From Sphaerimonospora mesophila NBRC 14179 = JCM 3151 (GTDB taxonomy: Bacteria > Actinomycetota > Actinomycetes > Streptosporangiales > Streptosporangiaceae), in the NCBI GenBank assembly GCA_001552515.1, contig BCRI01000014.1:16355-80354 (forward strand): 64,000 nucleotides of DNA. Reading direction: 5' to 3'. The notes below the pieces were generated by a model. The model was given only the letters and a program-made list of their open reading frames with translations, was not told where the DNA came from and did not search any database. A program made the position numbers and the translations under genes. How positions within the stretch are numbered: position 1 is the stretch's first letter; each line of letters begins with the position of its first letter. Below are positions 33,596-42,791 of the stretch, piece after piece.

Positions 33596-34585
33596 TTACT
33601 CCTTCGGGGAAAGAGGTCCGTCGGTGTGCGGGACGCGTTCGGCGGGGATGACGCCCAGGCGGCCGGCCTGGTAGTCCTCCATCGCCTGGAGGATCTCGGC
33701 CCGGGTGTTCATCACGAACGGTCCGTAGTGGAAGACCGGCTCGCGGATCGGCTGCCCGCCGAGCAGCAGCACCTCCAGGTTGGGCTCGGCCTGGGGCTGG
33801 GCGGTGTCGGCGGTGAGGGTCAGCGCCCCGCCGGGGCCGAAGGCGGCCAACTGCCCCCTGCGTACCGGTCGCCGCTCGGTCCCCGCCGAACCCTGGCCGG
33901 CCAGCACGTACGCGAGGGCGTTGAAGCCGGGGTTCCACGGCACCTCCAGCCGGGCGCCCGGGCTGATGGTCGCGTGCACCATCGTGATCGCGGTGAACGT
34001 GATGCCGGGGCCGGGGTGCCCGGCCAGCTCACCGGCGATCACCCGCAGTAGCGCGCCGCCGTCCGCCGAGGCGAGCAGCGCCGCCTCACGTCCGCGGATG
34101 TCCTGGTAGCGGGGCGGGTGGAACTTGTGCGCGCGGGGCAGGTTGACCCACAGCTGGATGCCGTGGAACAGCCCGCCCGAGACCACCAGGTGCTCCGGCG
34201 GCTTCTCGATGTGCAGCAGGCCGGACCCCGCTGTCATCCACTGGGTGTCGCCGTCGGTGATCGTGCCGCCGCCGCCGTTGGAGTCCTGGTGCTCGAAGAC
34301 GCCGTCGATGATGTAGGTGACGGTCTCGAAGCCGCGGTGCGGGTGCCACGGGGTGCCCTTGGGCTCGCCGGGGCCGTACTCGATCTCGCCCATCTGGTCC
34401 ATGTGGATGAACGGGTCCAGGACGGACTGCGGCACCCCGGCGAACGCGCGCCGTACGGGGAAGCCCTCGCCCTCGAGGCCGCTGGGCGCGGTCGTCACGG
34501 ATCGTACGGGGCGGGGGGTGGCGACGGCCGGGTCGGGTGCGGTGACGCGGGGCAGCGTCAGGGTGTCGGCGGTGACGGCGGGCAT
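33596..34585 (-). CDS. Pirin-family protein (bicupin)
   Basis: This 329-residue bicupin has the N-terminal pirin metal-site motif PWHPHRGFETVTYIIDG (His-x-His, later His and Glu in LLHIEKPPEHLV). The C-terminal cupin extends to about 300. Pirins are iron-binding proteins; some act as quercetinases, but the role here is unknown. The start at the ATG at 34585 is preceded by AGGAGCG. Upstream TGGTTG/CAACCA arms (about 34597-34633) form a possible operator. A second, shorter pirin is at 53931. Confidence 0.9.
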   Translation of the reverse strand: MPAVTADTLTLPRVTAPDPAVATPRPVRSVTTAPSGLEGEGFPVRRAFAGVPQSVLDPFIHMDQMGEIEYGPGEPKGTPWHPHRGFETVTYIIDGVFEHQDSNGGGGTITDGDTQWMTAGSGLLHIEKPPEHLVVSGGLFHGIQLWVNLPRAHKFHPPRYQDIRGREAALLASADGGALLRVIAGELAGHPGPGITFTAITMVHATISPGARLEVPWNPGFNALAYVLAGQGSAGTERRPVRRGQLAAFGPGGALTLTADTAQPQAEPNLEVLLLGGQPIREPVFHYGPFVMNTRAEILQAMEDYQAGRLGVIPAERVPHTDGPLSPKE

Positions 34586-34610
34586 GGCACGCTCCTGGTT
34601 GAAACTTAAA

Positions 34611-34800
34611 TTACATGGGCTTGCAACCAATTGTGACCATCGCGCATTCCCCCGGCGAAGCCAAGCCCGCCCGCACTCCCGGATGCGGCTCCCACTCGCG
34701 GCAGATCTGCTCGAAATGAGGGCCGAGGACATCGCTGACGAAGCGGCGGCGGCCGGCCTGCCATGCTCGCGCGGCACTCACTGGGCCGGACCGCGTGGTG
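34611..34800 (-). pseudogene. C-terminal relic of a DEXX-box/DUF234-type ATPase
   Basis: One minus-strand frame in the gap between the DUF2804 and pirin genes reads FVSDVLGPHFEQICREWEPH before losing similarity and ending in TAA at 34611. The FxxxVLGPHFEqlCREW stretch is characteristic of the C-terminal part of archaeal-type ATPases in actinomycetes (from memory). There is no start and no N-terminal ATPase motif here. I read it as a decayed fragment; chance similarity is possible. Confidence 0.4.
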
Positions 34801-34808
34801 AGAGCATC

Positions 34809-35792
34809 TCACCAGCGGTTGCGTGCCTCCTCGGCCCAGCCGATAAGGCCGTCGAGGTCCACCCAGGCGCCGTCGTCGGCCCGGGTCCGCCCCGAGAAGC
34901 GGCCGAAGCACTGGTGGGTCTCGTTGCCCACCAGGCCCAGCTCGGTGCGGGCGACCTTCTCGTGGAAGGGGTGGAACTCCACCTCGACGCGCGGGCCGGT
35001 GATCCGCCACGGACGCAGCCAGTCGGCCCGGTCGTACGACCAGGTCAGCTCGTCGTCGATCTTGTGCAGGCGGCCGTCGACGAACAGCGCGTTCTCGGTG
35101 GAACCCGTGCCGTCGGTCCACTTGCCGCCGAGCTGGATCGATCGGCCGGGCCCGCTGCCCGCCGCCCAGTTCCACGTGATCGAGTAGGGCCACTTGCCGC
35201 GGCCGTGGTCGAGCACGGCGAAGGAGTCGGCCTCGTCGATCGCGAACTCGGCCGACGCCAGCCGCAGCCGCCCGCGCACCGGACGGCCGACGTCCTTCAC
35301 CGTGTACTGGAACCGGTTCGGCCCCCACGGCACCACCACGCCGAGCGACTCATGCCCCTCCGGTAGCGGCACCTCCAGGTCGATCTCGACTCCGGGCGCG
35401 ACGGCCCGGATCACCGTGCCGTCCGCGTCCTGCTCGATGTCGATCGCCACACCCCCGCCGCGTACGGACGCCGTCCCGGCACCGCTGCGCTCGGGGAAGA
35501 CGGCGCCCCGGGCCAGCGGCACCACGACATCCCTGGTGGTCTCCGTACGGGTGGCCCGGTCGAGCACGTAGACGCCGTTCACCGCGGCGTAGTCCAGCGA
35601 GGAGGCGACCAGGCCGATGATGTGGCCGGGCGTGACGACGCCCCAGTATTCCCAGCGCTTGCGCCGTCCCCACCCGCGCAGGTTGCCCCGATGCAGCGGA
35701 CGCCGGGTCCAGCCGACGGCGTCGGGGTTGAGCCGCCCGTCCGGCAGGCACAGGTCGACCGGCGCCGTGATCTCCCGCTCGTGTGTGGTCAT
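34809..35792 (-). CDS. DUF2804 family protein
   Basis: This 327-residue protein has beta-rich sequence with conserved-looking WGRRKRWEYWGVVTPGH, GKWPYSITWNWAAGSG and LGGKWTDGTGSTENALF segments typical of DUF2804. The function of this family is not known; a lectin-like or lipocalin-like fold has been suggested for relatives (recollection). It is the last gene of the sugar operon; its ATG overlaps the GH2 stop as ATGA, so its product probably acts with the glycosidases. Confidence 0.82.
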   Translation of the reverse strand: MTTHEREITAPVDLCLPDGRLNPDAVGWTRRPLHRGNLRGWGRRKRWEYWGVVTPGHIIGLVASSLDYAAVNGVYVLDRATRTETTRDVVVPLARGAVFPERSGAGTASVRGGGVAIDIEQDADGTVIRAVAPGVEIDLEVPLPEGHESLGVVVPWGPNRFQYTVKDVGRPVRGRLRLASAEFAIDEADSFAVLDHGRGKWPYSITWNWAAGSGPGRSIQLGGKWTDGTGSTENALFVDGRLHKIDDELTWSYDRADWLRPWRITGPRVEVEFHPFHEKVARTELGLVGNETHQCFGRFSGRTRADDGAWVDLDGLIGWAEEARNRW

Positions 35793-37495
35793 TGGAACCT
35801 GAGCCTTTCCGTGATCGAGCGGACGAGGTCCTCGGGGAGTTTGAGCACCGCCCTGTCGTAGGTGAGCAGGCCGTTGATCTCGTCCTCCACGTCGGACAGC
35901 TGCGTGTAGACGGTCGCGCTCAGCCCCCGCCGGATGGCCGGGATGATCTGCTCCTCGTGCAGCCGGGCGAACGCCGCGCCGAGCCGGTCGGCCGTGCCGT
36001 ACCGGCGGTAGCCGAACTCCTTCTCGCCCCAGGTGCGGCCCTCGACGCGCAGGCCGTACCCGCCGTATTCGGACAGCACGAGCACCCGCCCGTCGGGCCG
36101 CGGCGGACGGAACCGGCGGAAGTACACGTGCAGGCTCCGCAGGTCTCCCGCACGCTGGTCGTGCCAGCCGCTGGCGTGGTCGACCGTACGCGTCGGGTCG
36201 AGCCGGGCGAGCTCGCCGGCGATCCGCGCCGCGTCGAACTGGCCCCAGCCCTCGTTGAACGGCACCCAGACGGCCAGGCTCACCACGTTGCGCAGATGCT
36301 CGACCGTGGCGCGCAGCTCGGCCTCGAACGCCGTACGGCCCGCCGCGTCGGCCCGGCCGAACCGGCGGTGCCGGCGGTCGTCCAGCCGCAGGGCGGGCAG
36401 GATCGCCGGGGTGGTGATCACCCAGGGACGGTACGCCGCGCCGCCGTTGACCATGTCCTGCCAGACGAGCATGCCGAGCCGGTCGCAGTGGTGATACCAG
36501 CGCAGCGGCTCGATCTTGATGTGCTTGCGCAGCATCGTGAAGCCGAGCCGCTTCATCGTGGCGATGTCGTGGATCATGGCCTCGTCGGACGGCGGGGTGT
36601 ACAGGCCGTCTGGCCAGTAGCCCTGGTCGAGGACCCCGGCGTGGAAGTACGGCCGGCCGTTCAGCAGCAGCCGGGGGACGCCGTCGGCGTCGGGCCCGAC
36701 CGAGAAGGAACGCATGCCGAAGTAGCTCCGTACCCGATCCGTGCCGAGCGAGACGGCCACGTCGTAGAGAAACGGGTCCTCGGGGCTCCAGAGGCGGGCC
36801 CCGGGCAGCGGCACGCGCACGGGCCGCCCGGCCGGCGCGGCGGCGTGCGCGACCACCTCGCCCCCGGCCGAGATCTCGACGTGCGCCTCGCCCTCCGGCG
36901 CGTGCACCGTCACCTCGACGCACGAGTCGTCGAGCATGGGGGTGAGCGTGAGCCGTTCGACGTGGAGCTCGGGCACGCGCTCGGCCCAGACCGTCTGCCA
37001 GATCCCCGACTGGGCGGTGTACCAGATGCCGCCGCGCCGCAGCCGCTGCTTGCCGCGTGACCCGTGCCCGGTGTCCGAGTCGTCCCGCACCGCCACGACG
37101 AGGACGTTGCCGCTCTCGCGCAGGTGCTCCGTGATGTCGAAGGAGAACGGCAGGTAGCCGCCGGTGTGGCCGCCGGCCTCGACGCCGTTGACCCACACCC
37201 GGCAGGTCTGGTCCACCGCGCCGAAGTGCAGGATCACCCGCCCGTCGGTGAAATCCCCCGGCAGGTCGAACGAGCGCCGGTACCACAGCGTCTGCCCGGG
37301 GAGCAGTTGCCGGTTCACCCCCGACAGCGGCGCCTCCGGCGAGAACGGCACGAGGATCTCGCCGTCGTACGTCTCGGGCGGGCCGTCGCCGATCGCGTGC
37401 GGGCCGATCGCGTACTGCCAGTGGCCGTTGAGGTTGAGGTAGCCGTCCCGGACGAGCTGGGGCCTCGGGTACTCCTGGAGCGGGCTATCCGACAC
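35789..37495 (-). CDS. GH2 glycoside hydrolase
   Basis: This 568-residue protein has the three GH2 domains in order: sugar-binding jelly-roll (about 15-180, with LWYRRSFDLPGDF), immunoglobulin-like (about 180-270) and TIM barrel (about 270-568). The acid/base is E415 in FNEGWGQ; the nucleophile is probably E476 in LSEYGGY. It has no signal peptide, so it is cytoplasmic. Specificity may be beta-galactosidase, -glucuronidase or -mannosidase. It starts at a GTG at 37495, overlapping the GH36 stop by 11 bp, with GAGGAGG inside the upstream gene. Confidence 0.92.
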   Translation of the reverse strand: MSDSPLQEYPRPQLVRDGYLNLNGHWQYAIGPHAIGDGPPETYDGEILVPFSPEAPLSGVNRQLLPGQTLWYRRSFDLPGDFTDGRVILHFGAVDQTCRVWVNGVEAGGHTGGYLPFSFDITEHLRESGNVLVVAVRDDSDTGHGSRGKQRLRRGGIWYTAQSGIWQTVWAERVPELHVERLTLTPMLDDSCVEVTVHAPEGEAHVEISAGGEVVAHAAAPAGRPVRVPLPGARLWSPEDPFLYDVAVSLGTDRVRSYFGMRSFSVGPDADGVPRLLLNGRPYFHAGVLDQGYWPDGLYTPPSDEAMIHDIATMKRLGFTMLRKHIKIEPLRWYHHCDRLGMLVWQDMVNGGAAYRPWVITTPAILPALRLDDRRHRRFGRADAAGRTAFEAELRATVEHLRNVVSLAVWVPFNEGWGQFDAARIAGELARLDPTRTVDHASGWHDQRAGDLRSLHVYFRRFRPPRPDGRVLVLSEYGGYGLRVEGRTWGEKEFGYRRYGTADRLGAAFARLHEEQIIPAIRRGLSATVYTQLSDVEDEINGLLTYDRAVLKLPEDLVRSITERLRFQ

Positions 37496-39521
37496 GGGTG
37501 AGCCTCCTCAGCTCGCTGGTGGCGTCGAACGGCCAGGGCCGGGCCAGGCCGTGGCTCATCAGGAGCGCGCCGTGGTGCACTTCCCCGGTGTCCTCGTCGC
37601 GGTAGCGGCCGCCGGGGTCCAGGCCCTTCAGCCGTACGGGCGCGGTGACGCGGATCAGCGTGGTGGGCCGCCAGGAGAGCACCACGACCCTCGGGCCGAG
37701 GGTGTACTGCACGGCCCAGTCGCCGAGCCGGTCCAGCCGCCCGTCGTGCACGACCGGGCGGATCTCCTTGTACCGCGCCACCAGCTCCCTCGCCTGCCGC
37801 AGGTCGTCGGCGTCCCAGCGCGGCAGGTCGCCGCCGATGCCGAGCGCCCCGGCCATCGCGACGTGGAAGCGGAAGTCCAGCGGCGCCCGCCCGGAGGTGA
37901 TCGCGTTCGGGCTGTCGGTCACCCACGCGCCCATCGTGCAGGCCGGATAGATCTGGCCGTAGCCGTGCTGGACGGCGATCCGCTGGGCGGCGTCGGTGTT
38001 GTCGGAGGCCCAGATCTGATCGGTGCGGGCGAGCATGCCGAGGTCCGTACGGCCTCCGCCGCTCGCGCAGCCCTCGATCATCAGATGCGGGTGGTCCGCG
38101 CGGAGCCGGTCGATCACGGCGTACACGTTGCGGACGAACGGGATCCACACGTCGTCGCCGGCCTCGGTGACCGGCCGGTTCATGTCCCATTTGAGGAACG
38201 CGATGTCGTTTCGGGTGACCAGGTCGTCCAGCCACTCGTGCGCCCATTCGGCGACGTCGGACCGGGAGAAGTCGAGCAGGAGCTGGTCGCGCACCTCGGT
38301 CGTCCGCCGGTTCCGCTGGCGCAGCACCCACTCGGGGCGCGTCCGGTGCAGCTCGCTGTCGGGGTTGACCGACTCCGGCTCCACCCACAGGCCGAACTTC
38401 ATGCCCAGCGCGGTCACGTGGTCGATCAGCGGGGTGAGGCCGCCGGGGAAGCGCTCGGGGTCGGGCCACCAGTCGCCCAGGCCCGCCGTCTCGCCCGTGC
38501 GTCCGGAGAACGCACCCGGGCGCCCGCCGAACCAGCCGTCGTCCACGACGAACAGCTCGACGCCGATGTCGGCGGCCAGCTCGGCCAGCTCCATCTGCCG
38601 CGCCTGGGTGACGTCGAAGCCGACCGCCTCCCACGAGTTGTAGATCACCGGCCGGATCCGGCCGGGCGAGGGCAGCACGTGCCGGCGGATGTGGTCGTGC
38701 CAGCGGTGGCTGATCCCGCCGAAGCCCTCGGCGGAGTAGACCCCGGTGAACACGGGCGTCTCCAGCGACTCCCCGGGTCCGAGCCGCCGGGTCACCCCGT
38801 CGTGGCCGAACCCGCCGCTCCAGCCGGCGTGGCCGTCGTGGTCGTGCTCCACGGTGATGCGCCAGCTTCCGCTCCAGGCCAGCGCGGCGCTCCACACCTC
38901 GCCGTGGTCCTCGGTCGCGTCGCCCGCGTCGAGCATCACCCACGGGTTGGCGTGGTGCCCGCTGTGCCCCCGCCTGCTGGTCAGCGTGGTCTCGGCCACG
39001 GCCAGCGGGGTGCGCCGCACCTGGAACTCCCCGCCCCACTCCCCGGTGACGTGGCTGAGGCGGTAGCCGGGACGCGGGGGGACCGTCCAGGCCGCCGAGT
39101 CGCAGCGCAGGATCGTGATCGGCTCGTCGCCCGTGTTGCGCAGGCAGGTCCAACGTTCGATCGCGTCGTCTCCTGGCCTGACCCGGTAGTGCAGGTCGAT
39201 CTCCAGCGGGTAGTGGCGGTCGGCCATGCGGATCGTCAGGTGGCCGCCGTCGTGACCGCTGTCGATGTGGTCGCCGAGGTGGCGCCACTCGACGCCGCGT
39301 ACGGCATCGCCGTACCTGACCTGCAGGCCCGCCACGCCGAACCGGCCGCCGCCCTCGACGGGCAGCTCCGCACGCCCGGGCGGCAGCGCGCGTGCCTGGT
39401 CCGGGGTGAGCCGCGGTCCCCAGTGCGCACAGCACGGCGCGTCGTCCGGCCCGAGCCGTACGGCATAGCCGCAGGTCGGGGTGGTCAGCAGCCACAGCCC
39501 GGGCCCGACATGATCGATCAT
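37485..39521 (-). CDS. GH36 alpha-galactosidase
   Basis: This 678-residue cytoplasmic enzyme has an N-terminal beta-supersandwich (about 1-285), a catalytic TIM barrel (about 290-600) and a C-terminal beta domain. The nucleophile is Asp446 in FLKWDMNR and the acid/base is Asp507 in ASDNTD; GCASGGGRTDLG also fits the family. It should release alpha-galactose from raffinose-type sugars. The start ATG at 39521 overlaps the GH13 stop as ATGA. The neighbouring GH13 alpha-glucosidase suits breakdown of mixed alpha-galactosides. Confidence 0.93.
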   Translation of the reverse strand: MIDHVGPGLWLLTTPTCGYAVRLGPDDAPCCAHWGPRLTPDQARALPPGRAELPVEGGGRFGVAGLQVRYGDAVRGVEWRHLGDHIDSGHDGGHLTIRMADRHYPLEIDLHYRVRPGDDAIERWTCLRNTGDEPITILRCDSAAWTVPPRPGYRLSHVTGEWGGEFQVRRTPLAVAETTLTSRRGHSGHHANPWVMLDAGDATEDHGEVWSAALAWSGSWRITVEHDHDGHAGWSGGFGHDGVTRRLGPGESLETPVFTGVYSAEGFGGISHRWHDHIRRHVLPSPGRIRPVIYNSWEAVGFDVTQARQMELAELAADIGVELFVVDDGWFGGRPGAFSGRTGETAGLGDWWPDPERFPGGLTPLIDHVTALGMKFGLWVEPESVNPDSELHRTRPEWVLRQRNRRTTEVRDQLLLDFSRSDVAEWAHEWLDDLVTRNDIAFLKWDMNRPVTEAGDDVWIPFVRNVYAVIDRLRADHPHLMIEGCASGGGRTDLGMLARTDQIWASDNTDAAQRIAVQHGYGQIYPACTMGAWVTDSPNAITSGRAPLDFRFHVAMAGALGIGGDLPRWDADDLRQARELVARYKEIRPVVHDGRLDRLGDWAVQYTLGPRVVVLSWRPTTLIRVTAPVRLKGLDPGGRYRDEDTGEVHHGALLMSHGLARPWPFDATSELRRLTRVG

Positions 39522-41281
39522 GACAGCCACACTCCGGTGTCGGGCGGCAGCAGGCCGGCGTCGAGCGGGCCGCTGGCCAGCAGCACGTCCTGGCCCGGCG
39601 GCAGCGGCACCGGCTCGGCGCCGAAGTTCACCATCAGCACGAAGCCGGGCTCGCGGGCGAAGGCCAGCACATCGGGCGGGGCGTCCAACCACGTCAGATC
39701 GCCGTCGCCGAGCGCGGGATGGCCGCGCCGGACGGCCAGCGCGGCGCGGTAGAGGTTCAGCGTGGATCCGGGGTCGGCCCGCTGCGCTGCCACGGTCAGC
39801 GCCGCCCAGTCCTCCGGCTGGGGCAGCCACGTCTCCCGGCCGCCGAAGCCGTACGGCGGAGCCGTACCGGACCAGGGCAGCGGCACCCGGCAGCCGTCCC
39901 TGCCGATGAACGTGCGCAGCGTGCGCTCGAACATCGGGTCCTGCCTGGCCTCGTCGGGAATGGCCAGGTGCTCCGGCAGGCCCAGCTCGTCCCCCTGGTA
40001 GATGTACGCCCCACCGGGCAGCGCGAGCAGCAGCAGCGCGGCCGCGCGGGCGCGCCGGGTGCCCAGCGCGACGTCGACGTCCAGCCGGCCGAGCAGCACC
40101 TCCGGGGTCGGCGCGCGGACCAGGTCCTGGTCGACGCCGAACCTGGTCACCATGCGCGGCACGTCGTGGTTGCCCAGCACCCACGGGATCGACCCGCCCG
40201 TCTCACGAGCCAGCCGGTGCGACTCGTCGATCACCGCGCGGAACTCCCCGGCGGACCACGGCGTGGGCATCAGCCGGAAGTTGAACAGCTGGGCCAGCCC
40301 GTCCCCCGTCAGGTACGGCCTGGCCTGGTCGGCGTGGCCGAACCAGATCTCCGCCACCGTGCCGCGGTCGCCCGGGTAGGCGTCGAGGATCTTCCGCCAG
40401 GACCGGTAGAGCTCCAGCAGCTCAGGCTGGTGCTCATACGGAACGGGGGAGTTGCCCGGCGCGAGCGGGCCGCCCTGACTGCCGGGGGTCACATCAGGCA
40501 GGCCGTCCTGCTTGAACAGCATGGCGGCCACGTCGATGCGGAAACCGGCCACGCCCCGGTCGAGCCAGAACCGCAGCACCCGCTCGAACATGGCGACCAC
40601 GTCGGGGTGCCGCCAGTTCCAGTCGGGCTGGCCGGAGTCGAACAGGTGCAGGTACCACTGGCCGTCAGGGACGCGCGTCCAGGCCGGGCCGCCGAAGACG
40701 GACTGCCAGTTGTTGGGCTCGTCGCGGAAGACGAACCGCTCGCGCTCGGGGCTGCCGGGACCGGCCGCCAGCGCCTGCCTGAACCACGGATGCTCGGCCG
40801 AGCAGTGGTTGGGCACGATGTCCACGATCACCTTGATGTCCCTGGCCGCCGCGCCGGCCACGAGCGCGTCGAAGTCGGCGAGCGTGCCGTACCGGGGATC
40901 GACGTCGCGGTGGTCGGCCACGTCGTAGCCGCCGTCGGCCAGCGGCGAGGGGTAGAACGGGTTCAGCCAGATCGCGTCCACGCCCAGCTCGGCCAGGTGG
41001 TCGAGCCGCGACAGCACGCCTGGCAGGTCCCCCTGGCCGTCGCCGTTCGCGTCGGCGAAGCTGCGTGGATACACCTGGTAGACCACGGCGTCGCGCCACC
41101 AGGCGTCCTGGTCGAAGGGGGTCGCGACAGGGTTCTCCGGGTGCTCGACGGACTTTTCTGGGTGTTCGTCGGGCTTTTCTGGGTGTTCGTCGGGCTTTTC
41201 TGGGTGTTCGTCGGGCTTTTCTGGGTGTTCGTCGGGCCTTTCTGCGTGCTCGCCGGACTTTTCTGGGTGTTCAACGGACAC
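39518..41281 (-). CDS. GH13 alpha-glucosidase with N-terminal heptapeptide repeats
   Basis: This 587-residue cytoplasmic alpha-glucosidase has GH13 barrel motifs: nucleophile D250 in GFRIDVA, acid/base E311 in VAEIWFG and D373 in LGNHDVPR. Before the catalytic domain, residues 3-50 are about seven copies of a heptad E-H-P-E-K-P-D, from a 21-bp DNA repeat, which is not part of the family fold. It starts at a GTG at 41281, 11 bp inside the MFS gene. Oligo-1,6-glucosidase or sucrose hydrolase activity is possible. Confidence 0.92.
   Translation of the reverse strand: MSVEHPEKSGEHAERPDEHPEKPDEHPEKPDEHPEKPDEHPEKSVEHPENPVATPFDQDAWWRDAVVYQVYPRSFADANGDGQGDLPGVLSRLDHLAELGVDAIWLNPFYPSPLADGGYDVADHRDVDPRYGTLADFDALVAGAAARDIKVIVDIVPNHCSAEHPWFRQALAAGPGSPERERFVFRDEPNNWQSVFGGPAWTRVPDGQWYLHLFDSGQPDWNWRHPDVVAMFERVLRFWLDRGVAGFRIDVAAMLFKQDGLPDVTPGSQGGPLAPGNSPVPYEHQPELLELYRSWRKILDAYPGDRGTVAEIWFGHADQARPYLTGDGLAQLFNFRLMPTPWSAGEFRAVIDESHRLARETGGSIPWVLGNHDVPRMVTRFGVDQDLVRAPTPEVLLGRLDVDVALGTRRARAAALLLLALPGGAYIYQGDELGLPEHLAIPDEARQDPMFERTLRTFIGRDGCRVPLPWSGTAPPYGFGGRETWLPQPEDWAALTVAAQRADPGSTLNLYRAALAVRRGHPALGDGDLTWLDAPPDVLAFAREPGFVLMVNFGAEPVPLPPGQDVLLASGPLDAGLLPPDTGVWLS
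41125..41277. repeat. 21-bp tandem repeat in the GH13 N-terminus
   Basis: About seven units of 21 bp (plus strand GTCGGGCTTTTCTGGGTGTTC, read in parts, with point variants); the middle three copies are identical. They encode the heptad E-H-P-E-K-P-D on the minus strand. Near-identity of the inner copies suggests recent expansion. Confidence 0.85.
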
Positions 41282-42719
41282 CGCGGATCCTCCAGACCAG
41301 ACAGGCGCCCAACACGGCGAAGCCGGCCGCGACGCCGTACATGAGCGGATAACCGCCCGCCGAGGTGACCAGGGGTGCGGCGATCACCGGGCCGAGCGTG
41401 TTCGATGCGGAATTGGACAGGCTCACGATGCCGAGGTCCTTGGCCCGGTCGGCGTCGGCGGGCAGCAACTGGGTGACCATGGCCTGGTCCACCGCGGCGA
41501 ACATGCCGTAGCCGGCGCCGAGCAGGGCGGCCGCCACGATGGCGGCCGGCCAGCTGGTCAGGAACGTCAGCACCAGCCCGGCGGCGGCCATGGTGATCCC
41601 GCCGGCGAAGACGGCGGGTCTGCGGCTGCCGCGCCGGTCCGACAGCCACCCCGCGAGCAGCGTCGGCACGACGCTGCTCAACGTGAACACCGCCACGAGC
41701 ACCACGACGCCCTGCTCCACCGTGGAACCGGGGAAGAGCCGCTCGTAATGGACGGCGTCGCGCAGGAAATACTGCAGGTAGCCGATCGCCATCGCGAGCG
41801 TGAGGGTGATCATGAGTCGGCTCAGCCAGGCCCAGGCGAAGTCGGGATGCCGGCGCGGGCTCACCCAGAAGCCACGCAGGAAGGAACCCGCGTCGAACGG
41901 CGGGAGCGCGGCCGTGGCGGTGGCACGTCCGACCGGATCGGCGGAGTCCTTCGAGTCGGCGGTGCCGACGGTCTCGGCGGTGTCGACGGGGTCGTCCGGT
42001 TCGGGGGTGTCGACGGGGTCATTCGAGTCGGCGGGTTCGGCGGGTTCGGCTGGTTCGGCGAGTTCGGCGAGTTCGGCGAGTTCGGCTGGTTCGGTTGGTT
42101 CGGTTGGTTCGGCTGGTTCGGCGGGTTCCCGGGTGAACAGCCCGAACGGCAGCACCAGCAGCAGCACCAGGACCGCCATCGCCAGGAACCCCGCCGGAGC
42201 CCCCGTCACCAGGACGGTGACCACCACCCCGCCCAGCAGCGGCCCGGTGAGCTGGCCCACGCCCGACAGCGCGGACACCTTGCCCCGCTGGCGGACCGGC
42301 ACCTGGTCGGGCACGGTGGCGATGGCGGCGGCCAGTGCTGCGGTGAACGACAACTGGGCGACCGCCCAGCCGACGATCAGCCCGGCCAGCGAGTCCTGCC
42401 AGGCGAGGAAGACCAGGGAAGCGGCACAGACCAGTGCGCCCCCGACGATCCAGGGACGGCGCCTGCCGAAGCGGCTGCGGGTCCGGTCGGACATGGCGCC
42501 GAACAACGGGTTGGCGATGATCGTGCAGACCGCGCCGACGGCGAACACGGCCGCCAGCGACGCCTCCTTGTGCGTCGGGTCGATGCGTGCCACGTGGGAG
42601 GGCAGCAGGATCTGGTTCCCGACGGTCATCGCCATGATGACCCCCATCTGGGCGAGCGCCAGCAGGGACATCCATCCGGCGGAGACCGGTCTGACTGGCG
42701 TGGTCCGCACCTCGTGCAT
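41271..42719 (-). CDS. MFS sugar transporter
   Basis: This 482-residue protein has twelve predicted membrane segments. The MFS signature between helices 2 and 3 reads GAMSDRTRSRFGRRRP, and its repeat after helix 8 reads GWLSDRRGSRRP. The central cytoplasmic loop (about 197-270) is unusually long and acidic and contains tripeptide repeats P-A-E and L-A-E. It heads the five-gene glycosidase operon and faces a TetR gene, so it probably imports the oligosaccharide those enzymes cut. The start at the ATG at 42719 is chosen. Confidence 0.9.
   Translation of the reverse strand: MHEVRTTPVRPVSAGWMSLLALAQMGVIMAMTVGNQILLPSHVARIDPTHKEASLAAVFAVGAVCTIIANPLFGAMSDRTRSRFGRRRPWIVGGALVCAASLVFLAWQDSLAGLIVGWAVAQLSFTAALAAAIATVPDQVPVRQRGKVSALSGVGQLTGPLLGGVVVTVLVTGAPAGFLAMAVLVLLLVLPFGLFTREPAEPAEPTEPTEPAELAELAELAEPAEPAEPADSNDPVDTPEPDDPVDTAETVGTADSKDSADPVGRATATAALPPFDAGSFLRGFWVSPRRHPDFAWAWLSRLMITLTLAMAIGYLQYFLRDAVHYERLFPGSTVEQGVVVLVAVFTLSSVVPTLLAGWLSDRRGSRRPAVFAGGITMAAAGLVLTFLTSWPAAIVAAALLGAGYGMFAAVDQAMVTQLLPADADRAKDLGIVSLSNSASNTLGPVIAAPLVTSAGGYPLMYGVAAGFAVLGACLVWRIRGVR
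42029..42130. repeat. 9-bp tandem repeats in the MFS loop
   Basis: About eleven GGTTCGGCG/AGTTCGGCG-type 9-bp units code alternating Pro/Leu-Ala-Glu tripeptides in the central loop. They remain in frame. Confidence 0.8.
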
Positions 42720-42759
42720 GCGCGTCCTTCGGGGAGAACATGAGAGGTTGCCACGTTAG

Positions 42760-42780
42760 AACATGACGGGGCGTTATGTT
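42760..42780. promoter_or_regulatory. TetR operator between the MFS and TetR genes
   Basis: AACATGAC-GGGGC-GTTATGTT: 8-bp arms with seven matches. It is centred in the 72-bp gap between divergent starts at 42719 and 42792. Confidence 0.7.
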
Positions 42781-42791
42781 AAGACTGTTCC

